Positions 1 to 6,975 of a DNA stretch of 9,162 bases are shown piece after piece; positions within the stretch are counted from its first letter, which is position 1; every line of letters begins with the position of its first letter. A model generated the notes under the pieces. The model worked only from the letters and a program-made list of their open reading frames with translations, made no database searches and was not told where the DNA came from. The translations under genes and the position numbers were made by a program. Source of the DNA: Betaproteobacteria bacterium (lineage in GTDB: Bacteria > Pseudomonadota > Gammaproteobacteria > Burkholderiales > JAHFRG01); the NCBI GenBank assembly GCA_023258935.1, contig JAHFRG010000065.1, positions 1 to 9,162 on the forward strand, in the 5' to 3' direction.

Positions 1-879
1 CGCAAGCGGCGTCAGCAGCTGGTGCACCGCTCCTGGAACATTTTTGCTGGACATCACCAGCGAAGTCTTGTCTTTTCCTGAAGGCGCCGCATCATGCACG
101 CCGAGTATCCAGAAGCGCGTGGTGTTGTTCAGCTCGTCTTCGATATTTTTGGCCAGGATGTTCAGGCCATAGCGTTCCGCCGCCATTTCTCCTGCAATCG
201 CGCAACTTCCCTTGTCCTTGTCAGCAAATCGCGCTGCTTCGGCATTGCTCGCCACCGGCACCCGCTGAATGCCACGAAGATTCAAGCTCAGCCATTCATG
301 GCATTGGGCGAACGATTGCGCATGCGAATAAATCCGCTTGATGTTCTTGAGCCCTTTGGTTTTGCGCAGCAAATGCTGGTGCACGCGCAATACCACCTCG
401 CCACAGATTTTAAGCGGTGTGGCCAGCATCAGATCGAGCGTCCTGCCTACCGCCCCTTCGGTGGAGTTTTCCACCGGCGTCACCGCGTAATCCACTTCTC
501 CGGCTTCCACCTTGTGCAGCACTTCGTCTATCGAAGTGCAGGCGATAACCTGAGCAGCGTGGCCGAAATGCTTGATCGCGGCGGCTTCGCTGAACGTTCC
601 CTGCGGCCCGAGGTAAGTGACAGCCATGGGTTTTTCCAGCGCCAGGCAGGCCGACATGATTTCACGGAACAGCCGCGCCACGGTTTCATCGGAGAGCGGT
701 CCAGGGTTGGCTTCCTTGATACGCCGCAATATCTGCGCCTCGCGTTCGGGGCGGTAGACTATGCCGTTCTTGAGCTGGCCAATGGAATGGGCGTGCGCAG
801 CGCGGCGGTTAACGAGCTCGAGCAACTGCTTATCCAGCGCATCGATGCTTGCCCGCAGTTTTTTAAGCTCGTCGCTCAT
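1..879 (-). CDS. pheA: Bifunctional chorismate mutase / prephenate dehydratase (P-protein), 3' end cut off by the window edge
   Basis: Cytoplasmic enzyme that turns chorismate into prephenate and then phenylpyruvate, the committed route to phenylalanine. The 293 visible residues start MSDELKKLRASIDALDKQLL. Residues 1-82 are an AroQ-type chorismate mutase helix bundle with basic residues near R9, R26 and K37 and a YRPERE motif at 42-47. Residues 86-262 are the prephenate dehydratase domain: YLGPQGTFSE at 89-98, PVENSTEG at 135-142, and the catalytic TRF motif at 254-256. An ACT domain begins near 272 (TSLVMSSKNVPGAVHQLL), the usual site of phenylalanine feedback inhibition. About 65 residues, including the expected ESRP motif, lie outside the window. 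The start is ATG at 879, with only a weak ribosome site. It lies 56 bases after serC on the same strand, so it is probably cotranscribed; a TATACT at 896-901 could be a weak extra promoter. Identity is very secure. Confidence 0.97.
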   Translation of the reverse strand, partial: MSDELKKLRASIDALDKQLLELVNRRAAHAHSIGQLKNGIVYRPEREAQILRRIKEANPGPLSDETVARLFREIMSACLALEKPMAVTYLGPQGTFSEAAAIKHFGHAAQVIACTSIDEVLHKVEAGEVDYAVTPVENSTEGAVGRTLDLMLATPLKICGEVVLRVHQHLLRKTKGLKNIKRIYSHAQSFAQCHEWLSLNLRGIQRVPVASNAEAARFADKDKGSCAIAGEMAAERYGLNILAKNIEDELNNTTRFWILGVHDAAPSGKDKTSLVMSSKNVPGAVHQLLTPLA

Positions 880-935
880 AATTCACACCAGTCAGAGTAT
901 AAGCTATTTTGCTCCGGGATTTGCTCATCAGCAGC

Positions 936-2045
936 TCAGCCATGCCTATCCTCGAATTCGCGCATAAACGCCACCAGCGTTTGCACGCCCTCGATGGGCA
1001 TGGCGTTGTAAATGGATGCACGCATGCCACCCACTAAACGATGTCCTTTAAGCTGTACCATTCCTCTCGCTTTTGCTTGTTCCAGAAATGCTTCTTCAAG
1101 CGCGGAATTGTTGAGGGTAAAAGGCACATTCATGCGCGAACGGTCGCTCGTTCTCACCTGGTTGCGGAAAAACCGGCTGTTATCGAGAAAATCGTAAAGC
1201 AGTCCGGCTTTTTCAATGTTGCGCTTTTCCATTGCTGCAATGCCGCCGTTCTTTTTCAGCCACTGGAAATTGAGCCCGGCGATGTACAGTGCGTATGCCG
1301 GCGGAGTGTTGTACATCGAATCGTTGTCCGCATGAACCTTGTAATCAAGCATTGACGGCATGCCTGGAAGCGCCCGCTCTATCAGGTCTTCCTGGACGAT
1401 GATAATGGTCAGCCCCGCAGGACCAATGTTCTTCTGCGCACCGGCGTAAATCAACCCGAAACGCTCCACCTCCAGCGCGCGCGACAGGATGTTCGAAGAC
1501 ATGTCGGCCACGAGCGGTACTTTGCCGGTATCGGGAATCCAGTGAAACTCCACGCCGTTTATGGTTTCGTTCGGCGTGTAATGCACATAGGCTGCGTTTG
1601 GATCAAGCCGCCACTGGTCCTGCGTCGGTACGTAGGTAAACTTTGCGTCTTCGGACGAGGCGGCAACATTCACCGCGCAAAATTTTTTTGCCTCGGCTAT
1701 CGCCTTCTTCGACCATTCACCGGTATAAATATAGTCAGCGGATTTTTTGCCGCGCAGTAGGTTGACCGGCACCATGGCAAACTGCAGGGTGGCTCCGCCT
1801 TGCAGGAACAGTACTTTGTAATGGGCCGGAATGCGCATCAGTTCGCGCAAGTCCGCTTCGGCCTGATGTGCGATAGCCGTGAATTCCTTGCCGCGATGGC
1901 TCATTTCCATTACCGACATGCCGCTGCCATGCCAATCCAGCATTTCCTCGCGCGCGCATTGCAGCACCTCCCGCGACAGCATGGCCGGACCGGGACTGAA
2001 ATTATAGACGCGCGATGTTGCGGTGTACCCTTTTACATCATTCAT
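936..2045 (-). CDS. serC: Phosphoserine aminotransferase
   Basis: PLP-dependent class V aminotransferase that makes 3-phosphoserine from 3-phosphohydroxypyruvate and glutamate (serine synthesis). It also acts on the 4-phosphohydroxythreonine step of pyridoxal phosphate synthesis in bacteria with that route. The 369 residues carry YNFSPGPAML (14-23), the SHRGKEF segment (49-55), GGAT (83-86) in the phosphate-binding region, DMSSNILSR (181-189) with Asp181 for the pyridine nitrogen, and AGAQKNIGPAGL with Lys205 as the Schiff-base lysine (K198 in E. coli). The C-terminal GGMRASIYNAMP is typical. Length is close to the usual 360-370. Two adjacent ATGs (2048 and 2045) are possible. I chose 2045 because the GAGGAAGG ribosome site at 2051-2058 lies 5 bases before it and only 2 before the other. 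An in-frame ATG far upstream at 2099 lies deep inside gyrA and is unlikely. The start overlaps the end of gyrA by 8 bases, suggesting translational coupling. The stop is TGA at 936-938. Confidence 0.97.
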   Translation of the reverse strand: MNDVKGYTATSRVYNFSPGPAMLSREVLQCAREEMLDWHGSGMSVMEMSHRGKEFTAIAHQAEADLRELMRIPAHYKVLFLQGGATLQFAMVPVNLLRGKKSADYIYTGEWSKKAIAEAKKFCAVNVAASSEDAKFTYVPTQDQWRLDPNAAYVHYTPNETINGVEFHWIPDTGKVPLVADMSSNILSRALEVERFGLIYAGAQKNIGPAGLTIIIVQEDLIERALPGMPSMLDYKVHADNDSMYNTPPAYALYIAGLNFQWLKKNGGIAAMEKRNIEKAGLLYDFLDNSRFFRNQVRTSDRSRMNVPFTLNNSALEEAFLEQAKARGMVQLKGHRLVGGMRASIYNAMPIEGVQTLVAFMREFEDRHG

Positions 2046-4590
2046 CATTGCCTTCCTCGTCCTTCTCCACGATTTTTCCCAGACCTGCAAGCTTTTCACC
2101 TTCTCCGAGGTTGATCAGCCTCACGCCCTGCGTAGAGCGACTCATTTCGCGGATTTCCGAAACATGGGTGCGGATCAGCACGCCACCGGTGGTGATCAGC
2201 ATGATTTCATCCTCTTTATTCACCAGCGTCGCCTCCAGCACCTTGCCATTGCGCTCCGAGGTTTGAATCGCGATCATGCCCTGCGTGCCACGGGCGTGGC
2301 GCGTGTATTCAGCAATCGGCGTGCGTTTGCCAAAGCCGTTTTCGGTCGCCGTAAGCACCGACTGCGTTTCATCTTGCGCGGTAAGCAGTGATATCACACG
2401 CTGATCCCCGGCGAGCTTCATGCCGCGCACGCCGGCGGCGTTGCGCCCCATCGAGCGCACCTCTTTTTCGTCGAAGCGCACCGCCTTGCCGCCGTTCGAG
2501 AACAACATGATGTCCTGCTTGCCGTCGGTGAGCGCCACTCCGATCAGATAGTCCCCGTCTTCCAGATTCACCGCGATAATGCCTTTCGCCATCGGCCGGG
2601 AAAACGCCGAAAGCGCTGTCTTTTTGACCGTGCCATTGGCGGTCGCCATGAATACGAAGTGCTGGTCATCGAATTCCTTGACAGGCAGAACCGCGGTAAT
2701 CTTCTCATGCTCCATCAACGGCACAAGATTTATTATGGGCTTGCCGCGGCTGGCGCGGCTGCCCTGTGGCACATTGTATACCTTGAGCCAGTAAATCCTT
2801 CCGCGATTCGAAAAGCACAGGATGAAATCGTGCGTGTTGGCAATGAACAGGTTGTCTATGAAATCGTCTTCCTTGGTGGTTGCCGCCTGCTTGCCGCGCC
2901 CGCCGCGTTTCTGCGCCCGATAATCGGCAATCGGCTGCGATTTCATGTAGCCGCCATGCGACAGCGTGACTACGACGTCCTCTGAGGCAATCAGGTCTTC
3001 CATCGCCAGGTCCTGGGTATCTACCACGATCTCGCTGCGGCGCTCGTCACCATACTGCGCTTTAATCGCCGCGAGCTCCTCGGCGATGATATGGGTGATG
3101 CGTTCGCGCTTCGCCAGCACATCCATGAGGTCGGTGATTTTTACCATCACTTCCTTATATTCGGTAAAGATTTTGTCCTGCTCCAAGCCGGTCAGGCGCT
3201 GCAGGCGCAATTCCAGAATCGCTTGTGCCTGAGCATCGGACAGGAAATAGCCCTGCTTGCGCAGGCCGAATTCCGGGCCGAGGCCCTCCGGACGCGAAGC
3301 ATCGGAACTCGCACGGCGCAGCATGTCCTCGACCAGCTTGGAATGCCAGTGGCGCGCCATCAATTGTGATTTCGCGACGGGCGGAGACTCCGCAGCCTTG
3401 ATGAGGCCGATGATTTCATCCACGTTGGAGAGCGCCACTGCCAGTCCTTCCAGGATATGCGCGCGCTCGCGTGCTTTGCGCAATTCGAACACCGTTCGTC
3501 GCGTCACTACTTCGCGGCGGTGGCGCAGGAAGGATTCGATAAGCTCCTTGAGATTGAGCAGGCGCGGCTGATTGTCCACCAGCGCCACCATGTTCATGCC
3601 GAAGGTGTCCTGCAACTGCGTTTCCTTGTACAGGTTGTTCAGCACAATTTCAGGATTCTCACCGCGCTTGAGCTCAATTACCACGCGCATCCCCGATTTG
3701 TCTGACTCATCACGCAAATCAGAAATGCCTTCGATTTTCTTGTCGCGCACCAGCTCGCCGATTCTGATGAGCAGGGCAGCTTTGTTCACCTGGTAAGGCA
3801 GCTCGTCAACGACAATCAACTGACGGTTGCCCTTGTCCACCTCTTCGAAATGAGTTCGGGCGCGGATCACTATCCGGCCGCGCCCGGTGCGGTAGCCTTC
3901 CCTCACGCCGGCAACTCCGTAAATGATGCCGGCAGTGGGGAAATCCGGCGCCGGAATAGTTTTAATCAATTCCTCGAGATCGATCTGCGGGTTCTCAAGG
4001 AGGGACAGACAGCCATCTACCACTTCGGTCAGGTTGTGCGGCGGAATATTGGTCGCCATGCCCACCGCGATTCCGGATGAACCATTGACCAACAGGTTCG
4101 GGACCTTGGTCGGCAAAACCGTTGGTTCCTGCTCTTTGCCGTCATAATTAGGCACAAAATCCACGGTCTCCTTGTCAATATCCGCCAGGATTTCCGAGGA
4201 AATCCGCTCCATGCGGCATTCGGTATAGCGGTAAGCCGCCGGCGCGTCGCCGTCCACTGAGCCGAAGTTGCCCTGCCCGTCAATCAGCGTGTAGCGCATG
4301 GAAAAATCCTGCGCCATGCGCACCAGGGCTTCGTAGGTCGCGGCGTCACCATGCGGGTGGTACTTGCCGAGCACGTCGCCAACGATGCGCGCGCACTTCA
4401 CATAGGGACGGTTCCACACGTTATTGACTTCTTGCATGGCGAAGAGCACGCGCCGGTGCACGGGTTTTAGGCCATCGCGGACATCGGGCAGGGCACGCCC
4501 CACGATCACGCTCATTGCGTAATCGAGATAGGAGCGGCGCATCTCTTCTTCGAGGCTGACCAGCAGGGTTTCTTTGGCGATTTGTTCCAT
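2038..4590 (-). CDS. gyrA: DNA gyrase subunit A
   Basis: Subunit A of the A2B2 type II topoisomerase that adds negative supercoils with ATP; it breaks and rejoins DNA. The 850 residues open with an SLEEEMRRSYLDYAMSVIVG-type start. The winged-helix/tower breakage-reunion domain follows (about 30-520), with catalytic Arg121-Tyr122 in AYRYTE and the quinolone region GKYHPHGDAATYE (75-87). The numbering matches E. coli, so position 83 is Ala and position 87 is Glu. The C-terminal beta-pinwheel (about 525-840) carries the GyrA box QKRGGRG at 560-566, which separates gyrase from topoisomerase IV ParC. The tail EKDEEGNDE is acidic, as in many GyrA proteins. Full length; E. coli GyrA is 875. No clear Shine-Dalgarno precedes the ATG at 4590. 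serC follows with an overlap, so gyrA probably heads a gyrA-serC-pheA transcript. Confidence 0.99.
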   Translation of the reverse strand: MEQIAKETLLVSLEEEMRRSYLDYAMSVIVGRALPDVRDGLKPVHRRVLFAMQEVNNVWNRPYVKCARIVGDVLGKYHPHGDAATYEALVRMAQDFSMRYTLIDGQGNFGSVDGDAPAAYRYTECRMERISSEILADIDKETVDFVPNYDGKEQEPTVLPTKVPNLLVNGSSGIAVGMATNIPPHNLTEVVDGCLSLLENPQIDLEELIKTIPAPDFPTAGIIYGVAGVREGYRTGRGRIVIRARTHFEEVDKGNRQLIVVDELPYQVNKAALLIRIGELVRDKKIEGISDLRDESDKSGMRVVIELKRGENPEIVLNNLYKETQLQDTFGMNMVALVDNQPRLLNLKELIESFLRHRREVVTRRTVFELRKARERAHILEGLAVALSNVDEIIGLIKAAESPPVAKSQLMARHWHSKLVEDMLRRASSDASRPEGLGPEFGLRKQGYFLSDAQAQAILELRLQRLTGLEQDKIFTEYKEVMVKITDLMDVLAKRERITHIIAEELAAIKAQYGDERRSEIVVDTQDLAMEDLIASEDVVVTLSHGGYMKSQPIADYRAQKRGGRGKQAATTKEDDFIDNLFIANTHDFILCFSNRGRIYWLKVYNVPQGSRASRGKPIINLVPLMEHEKITAVLPVKEFDDQHFVFMATANGTVKKTALSAFSRPMAKGIIAVNLEDGDYLIGVALTDGKQDIMLFSNGGKAVRFDEKEVRSMGRNAAGVRGMKLAGDQRVISLLTAQDETQSVLTATENGFGKRTPIAEYTRHARGTQGMIAIQTSERNGKVLEATLVNKEDEIMLITTGGVLIRTHVSEIREMSRSTQGVRLINLGEGEKLAGLGKIVEKDEEGNDE
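2051..2058 (-). promoter_or_regulatory. Shine-Dalgarno site of serC inside the gyrA 3' end
   Basis: GAGGAAGG on the minus strand, formed by the Glu-Glu-Gly codons in the acidic tail of GyrA. It sits 5 bases before the ATG at 2045 and 2 bases before the ATG at 2048, so it favours 2045 as the serC start. Confidence 0.7.
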
Positions 4591-4594
4591 GAAA

Positions 4595-4624
4595 TAGGGT
4601 GTTTTTTATATGAGTTTTAGGGTG
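4595..4624 (-). repeat. 7-base direct repeat in the gyrA leader
   Basis: CACCCTA (minus strand) occurs twice, at 4595-4601 and 4618-4624, 23 bases apart start to start, in the AT-rich leader just before gyrA. The copy nearest the gene sits where a Shine-Dalgarno would be expected. It may be chance or a protein-binding site; no known operator is recognised. Confidence 0.4.
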
Positions 4625-4655
4625 GAAATTGCGGCAAATTAAAATTGAAAATTTT

Positions 4656-4661
4656 ATCATA
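4656..4661 (-). promoter_or_regulatory. Possible -10 box of the gyrA promoter
   Basis: TATGAT on the minus strand matches the sigma-70 -10 consensus at five of six bases and would give a leader of about 60 bases. No good -35 hexamer lies at 16-18 bases. It is followed downstream by AT-rich sequence with a short inverted repeat (AAAATT-gaa-AATTTT, 4641-4655). A second candidate, TATAAA at 4605-4610, would give an almost leaderless message. Low certainty; the supported point is only that gyrA must be started from within 4591-4840. Confidence 0.35.
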
Positions 4662-4736
4662 CGAAGAGGGTTAAGACCAAGCTTTGTGTAGCTTCGGGAA
4701 GCCCCGCGGACACTGTAAAAATAACCTGATTTCAAA

Positions 4737-4765
4737 TTGCAAAAGAACGGGGATTGCAATAATAT
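4737..4765 (+). promoter_or_regulatory. Probable sigma-70 promoter of ompA
   Basis: TTGCAA (4737-4742), a 17-base spacer and TAATAT (4760-4765). The overlapping AATAAT at spacing 15 is a slightly better -10 match but with poorer spacing. Initiation near 4772 would leave a 5' leader of about 70 bases before the ompA ATG. This is the best promoter-like sequence in the divergent gyrA/ompA region. Confidence 0.55.
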
Positions 4766-4798
4766 GGGCGGTAACAAGACCTTTCCACCATCTTTTCT

Positions 4799-4812
4799 TT
4801 GTTGATCAACAA
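4799..4812. repeat. 14-base perfect palindrome in the ompA leader
   Basis: TTGTTGATCAACAA is a perfect dyad centred between 4805 and 4806, inside the predicted ompA 5' untranslated region and about 30 bases before the start codon. It could be an operator half-site pair or form a small hairpin in the message. No regulator is recognised. Confidence 0.5.
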
Positions 4813-4831
4813 TAGTATCAAGTTCTTAAGG

Positions 4832-4837
4832 GGAGGA
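4832..4837 (+). promoter_or_regulatory. Strong Shine-Dalgarno of ompA
   Basis: GGAGGA lies 3 bases before the ATG at 4841. It fixes the ompA start there and argues against the in-frame upstream ATG at 4799, which would add 14 residues in front of the signal peptide and falls within the palindrome. A strong site fits an abundant outer-membrane-associated protein. Confidence 0.85.
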
Positions 4838-4840
4838 ATT

Positions 4841-5578
4841 ATGACCGTGCACTTTTCAAAACCGATTTTTGTGGTGGCCGCATTAGCGACCCTGGGCATG
4901 GGCGCAGCGGCTGCCCTCGCGCAAACTCCAAGCGGCGTCATGCCTTATCTGATCGATCAGCGAGGGGTTCTCGCCCGCAGCGGTGCCGGCCTGTGCTGGA
5001 GGACCGGCTACTGGACAGCAAAGCTTGCGGCAGAAACCACCCTGCCCGGGGCTCAGTTCCCGCTCGGCTGTACATGCGACAAGGATCTGATGCCGAAAGA
5101 GCTGTGCGAGCCACCGCCGCCGCCACAGCTGCCCCTGGTTGAGGAGCCGCCGTATACTCCCGAGCCGGAGGTGGTAATTGTCGAGGTGCCAGCTCCGGAA
5201 CATATTTCGCTTTCCGCCGACGCGTTTTTCGATTTCAACAAGGCGGAATTGCGCCCGCGCGGCCAAGGATTGCTTTCCGACATCGCAAGCAGATTGCAGA
5301 GCGCCGAGTATGAAACGATTACCGTCGTAGGTCACAGCGACCGGATTGGCTCCCCAGCTTACAACCAGAAGCTGTCTGAAAAACGCGCCCAAGTGGTGGC
5401 AGATTACCTCGTTGAGCATGGCGTTCACACTCGCACAATTAACGTAATTGGCAAAGGATCGACCGAGCCTGTAACGACCAAGGATCAATGCAAAAACTTG
5501 AAGCGCCAACAGCTCATCGAGTGCCTGCAGCCCGACCGCCGCGTGGATGTCGATGTGACGGCAGTCGTACAACAGTAA
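4841..5578 (+). CDS. ompA: OmpA-family peptidoglycan-binding envelope protein, short RmpM-like form
   Basis: A 245-residue exported protein that tethers the outer membrane to peptidoglycan. Residues 1-27 are a Sec signal peptide (hydrophobic PIFVVAALATLGMG, cleavage after ALA). The mature N-terminus is short, with RSGAGLCWRTGYWT (47-60), typical of betaproteobacterial OmpA proteins, and Cys52, 77, 79 and 89; there is no room for an eight-strand barrel. A Pro/Glu-rich hinge (about 90-120) leads to the OmpA_C domain (122-240): FFDFNKAELR, GHSDRIGS with Asp167, and LSEKRAQVV with Arg182, the pair that binds diaminopimelate in this family. Cys217 and Cys228 flank the loop before PDRRVDV, as in neisserial RmpM, where they form a disulfide. 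Like RmpM, it may associate with porins (inference). It stands divergent from gyrA, has its own promoter and strong ribosome site, and ends in an intrinsic terminator, so it is monocistronic. Confidence 0.94.
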   Translation: MTVHFSKPIFVVAALATLGMGAAAALAQTPSGVMPYLIDQRGVLARSGAGLCWRTGYWTAKLAAETTLPGAQFPLGCTCDKDLMPKELCEPPPPPQLPLVEEPPYTPEPEVVIVEVPAPEHISLSADAFFDFNKAELRPRGQGLLSDIASRLQSAEYETITVVGHSDRIGSPAYNQKLSEKRAQVVADYLVEHGVHTRTINVIGKGSTEPVTTKDQCKNLKRQQLIECLQPDRRVDVDVTAVVQQ

Positions 5579-5608
5579 GGAAAATAAGTACAAACGCAGT
5601 TACAATGG

Positions 5609-5638
5609 AAGCCCTGCGCCTCGCGCAGGGCTTTTTTT
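5609..5638 (+). terminator. Intrinsic terminator after ompA
   Basis: GCCCTGCGC (5611-5619), loop CTC, GCGCAGGGC (5623-5631), then a run of seven T (5632-5638). Two further A-T pairs can extend the stem using 5609-5610. It is a classic rho-independent terminator 30 bases after the ompA stop, and it ends only 16 bases before the mtaD start codon. Confidence 0.95.
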
Positions 5639-5654
5639 ATTTACCTGACTCTTT

Positions 5655-6971
5655 ATGCCGCTAGATGTTGACGTCCTGATTGACGCCGGTTGGGTGATTC
5701 CGGTCGAACCACGGGATGTTTTGCCGAAACATTCCATTGCAATCAGCGGCGGAACGATACAAGCGGTACTGCCAACCGCTGAAACGCATGCCCGGTTCAG
5801 CGCCAAACAGCATCTGCGCCTCGACAACCATGCGCTTATTCCTGGACTCGTCAACCTTCACACCCACGCAGCGATGACGCTGATGCGCGGGCTTGCCGAT
5901 GATTTGCCGCTGATGGATTGGTTGAACCACCATATCTGGCCGGCTGAAGCCGACCATGTTTCGCCGCAATTCGTCTACGACGGCACCGAGCTTGCGTGCG
6001 CCGAGATGCTGCGCGGCGGAATCACCTGCTTCAACGACATGTATTTCTTTCCGGAAGCGGCGGCTAAAGCGGCGCTCACCGCCGGTATGCGCGCCGCCAT
6101 CGGTATCATCGTTATCGAGTTTCCTAGCAACTACGCCGGCGACCCCGAGGATTACCTCAACAAAGGGCTGGCGACGCGTGATGAGCTGCGTTCCCAGCCA
6201 TTGCTGTCGTTTTGCATGGCGCCGCACGCGCCCTACACGGTGAGCGACAAGACGTTTGGGAAACTGCTCACCTACGCACAGCAGCTCGACCTGCCTATTC
6301 ACATTCATCTGCAGGAAACGCAGCATGAAATCGAACAGAGCCTGGAGCAATACAAGATGCGGCCGCTTGAGCGGCTGCATAAGCTGGGATTGCTCGGCCC
6401 CAATTTCATTGCAGTGCATGCCGTGCATTTGACTTCCCAGGAAATTGCGCTGCTGTCGAGCGAGGCCTGCAATGTCGCCCACTGCCCCTCCTCCAATCTC
6501 AAGCTCGCCAGCGGCTTTGCCCCGGTTGCTTCGTTACTGGATCACGGCATTAACGTGGGGCTGGGTAGTGACGGCGCGGCGAGCAATAATCGCCTGGACC
6601 TGTTCGAGGAAATGCGCCTTGCTGCAATACTCGCCAAGGCCGTGAGCAGCAGAGCGGATACGCTGCCCGCGCAGCAAGCCTTGCAAATGGCCACCCTGAA
6701 CGGCGCCAGAGCTCTCGGTTTGGACAGCAAAATCGGCTCGCTGGCTCCGGGCAAGGCAGCGGACATCACCGCAGTGGATTTCTCCGGTCTTGAGCTTTCG
6801 CCCTGCTTCGACCCCGTGTCGCACCTGGTATATACCGCAGGCCGCGAACAAGTAAGCCATGTCTGGGTGAACGGAAAATTGTTGCTCGATAACCGGAAAC
6901 TTACCACATTGAGCGAAAAAGAAGCCGCAGCCAAAGCACGCTACTGGCAGGAAAAAATCGGTGTAGCATAA
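5655..6971 (+). CDS. mtaD: Amidohydrolase of the TRZ/ATZ family, probable S-adenosylhomocysteine / methylthioadenosine deaminase
   Basis: A 438-residue cytoplasmic metal-dependent deaminase. The expected reaction turns SAH or MTA into the inosyl form plus ammonia, helping clear by-products of SAM use. Family features: the barrel-closing VDVLIDAGWVIPVEP strand at the N-terminus; metal ligands in NLHTHAAMTLMRG (His69, His71); HIHLQET with His218 and catalytic Glu221; AHAPYT-like substrate loop (His191); VHAVHL (His255/His258); and GSDGAASNN with metal-binding Asp306. Length matches the family. An in-frame TGA at 5646 makes ATG 5655 the earliest ATG; it has no Shine-Dalgarno. ubiG begins 4 bases after the stop, so the two are cotranscribed. 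The same gene sits beside ubiG in Pseudomonas (PA3170, shown to be an MTA deaminase). Substrate is inferred; related members act on triazines or guanine-like bases. Confidence 0.88.
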   Translation: MPLDVDVLIDAGWVIPVEPRDVLPKHSIAISGGTIQAVLPTAETHARFSAKQHLRLDNHALIPGLVNLHTHAAMTLMRGLADDLPLMDWLNHHIWPAEADHVSPQFVYDGTELACAEMLRGGITCFNDMYFFPEAAAKAALTAGMRAAIGIIVIEFPSNYAGDPEDYLNKGLATRDELRSQPLLSFCMAPHAPYTVSDKTFGKLLTYAQQLDLPIHIHLQETQHEIEQSLEQYKMRPLERLHKLGLLGPNFIAVHAVHLTSQEIALLSSEACNVAHCPSSNLKLASGFAPVASLLDHGINVGLGSDGAASNNRLDLFEEMRLAAILAKAVSSRADTLPAQQALQMATLNGARALGLDSKIGSLAPGKAADITAVDFSGLELSPCFDPVSHLVYTAGREQVSHVWVNGKLLLDNRKLTTLSEKEAAAKARYWQEKIGVA

Positions 6972-6975
6972 AAGC

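Noticed and set aside
94..1011. A 305-codon plus-strand open frame across pheA and the serC end
   Set aside because: It is antisense to clear pheA and serC coding sequence, has no recognisable domain, and has a composition typical of a shadow frame in GC-rich genes.
4883..5593. A 236-codon minus-strand frame opposite ompA
   Set aside because: Antisense shadow of the OmpA coding sequence; it would start inside the ompA terminator leader and has no domain.
5661..6482. A 273-codon minus-strand open frame inside mtaD
   Set aside because: It lies wholly opposite the conserved deaminase, with no family motif or ribosome site.
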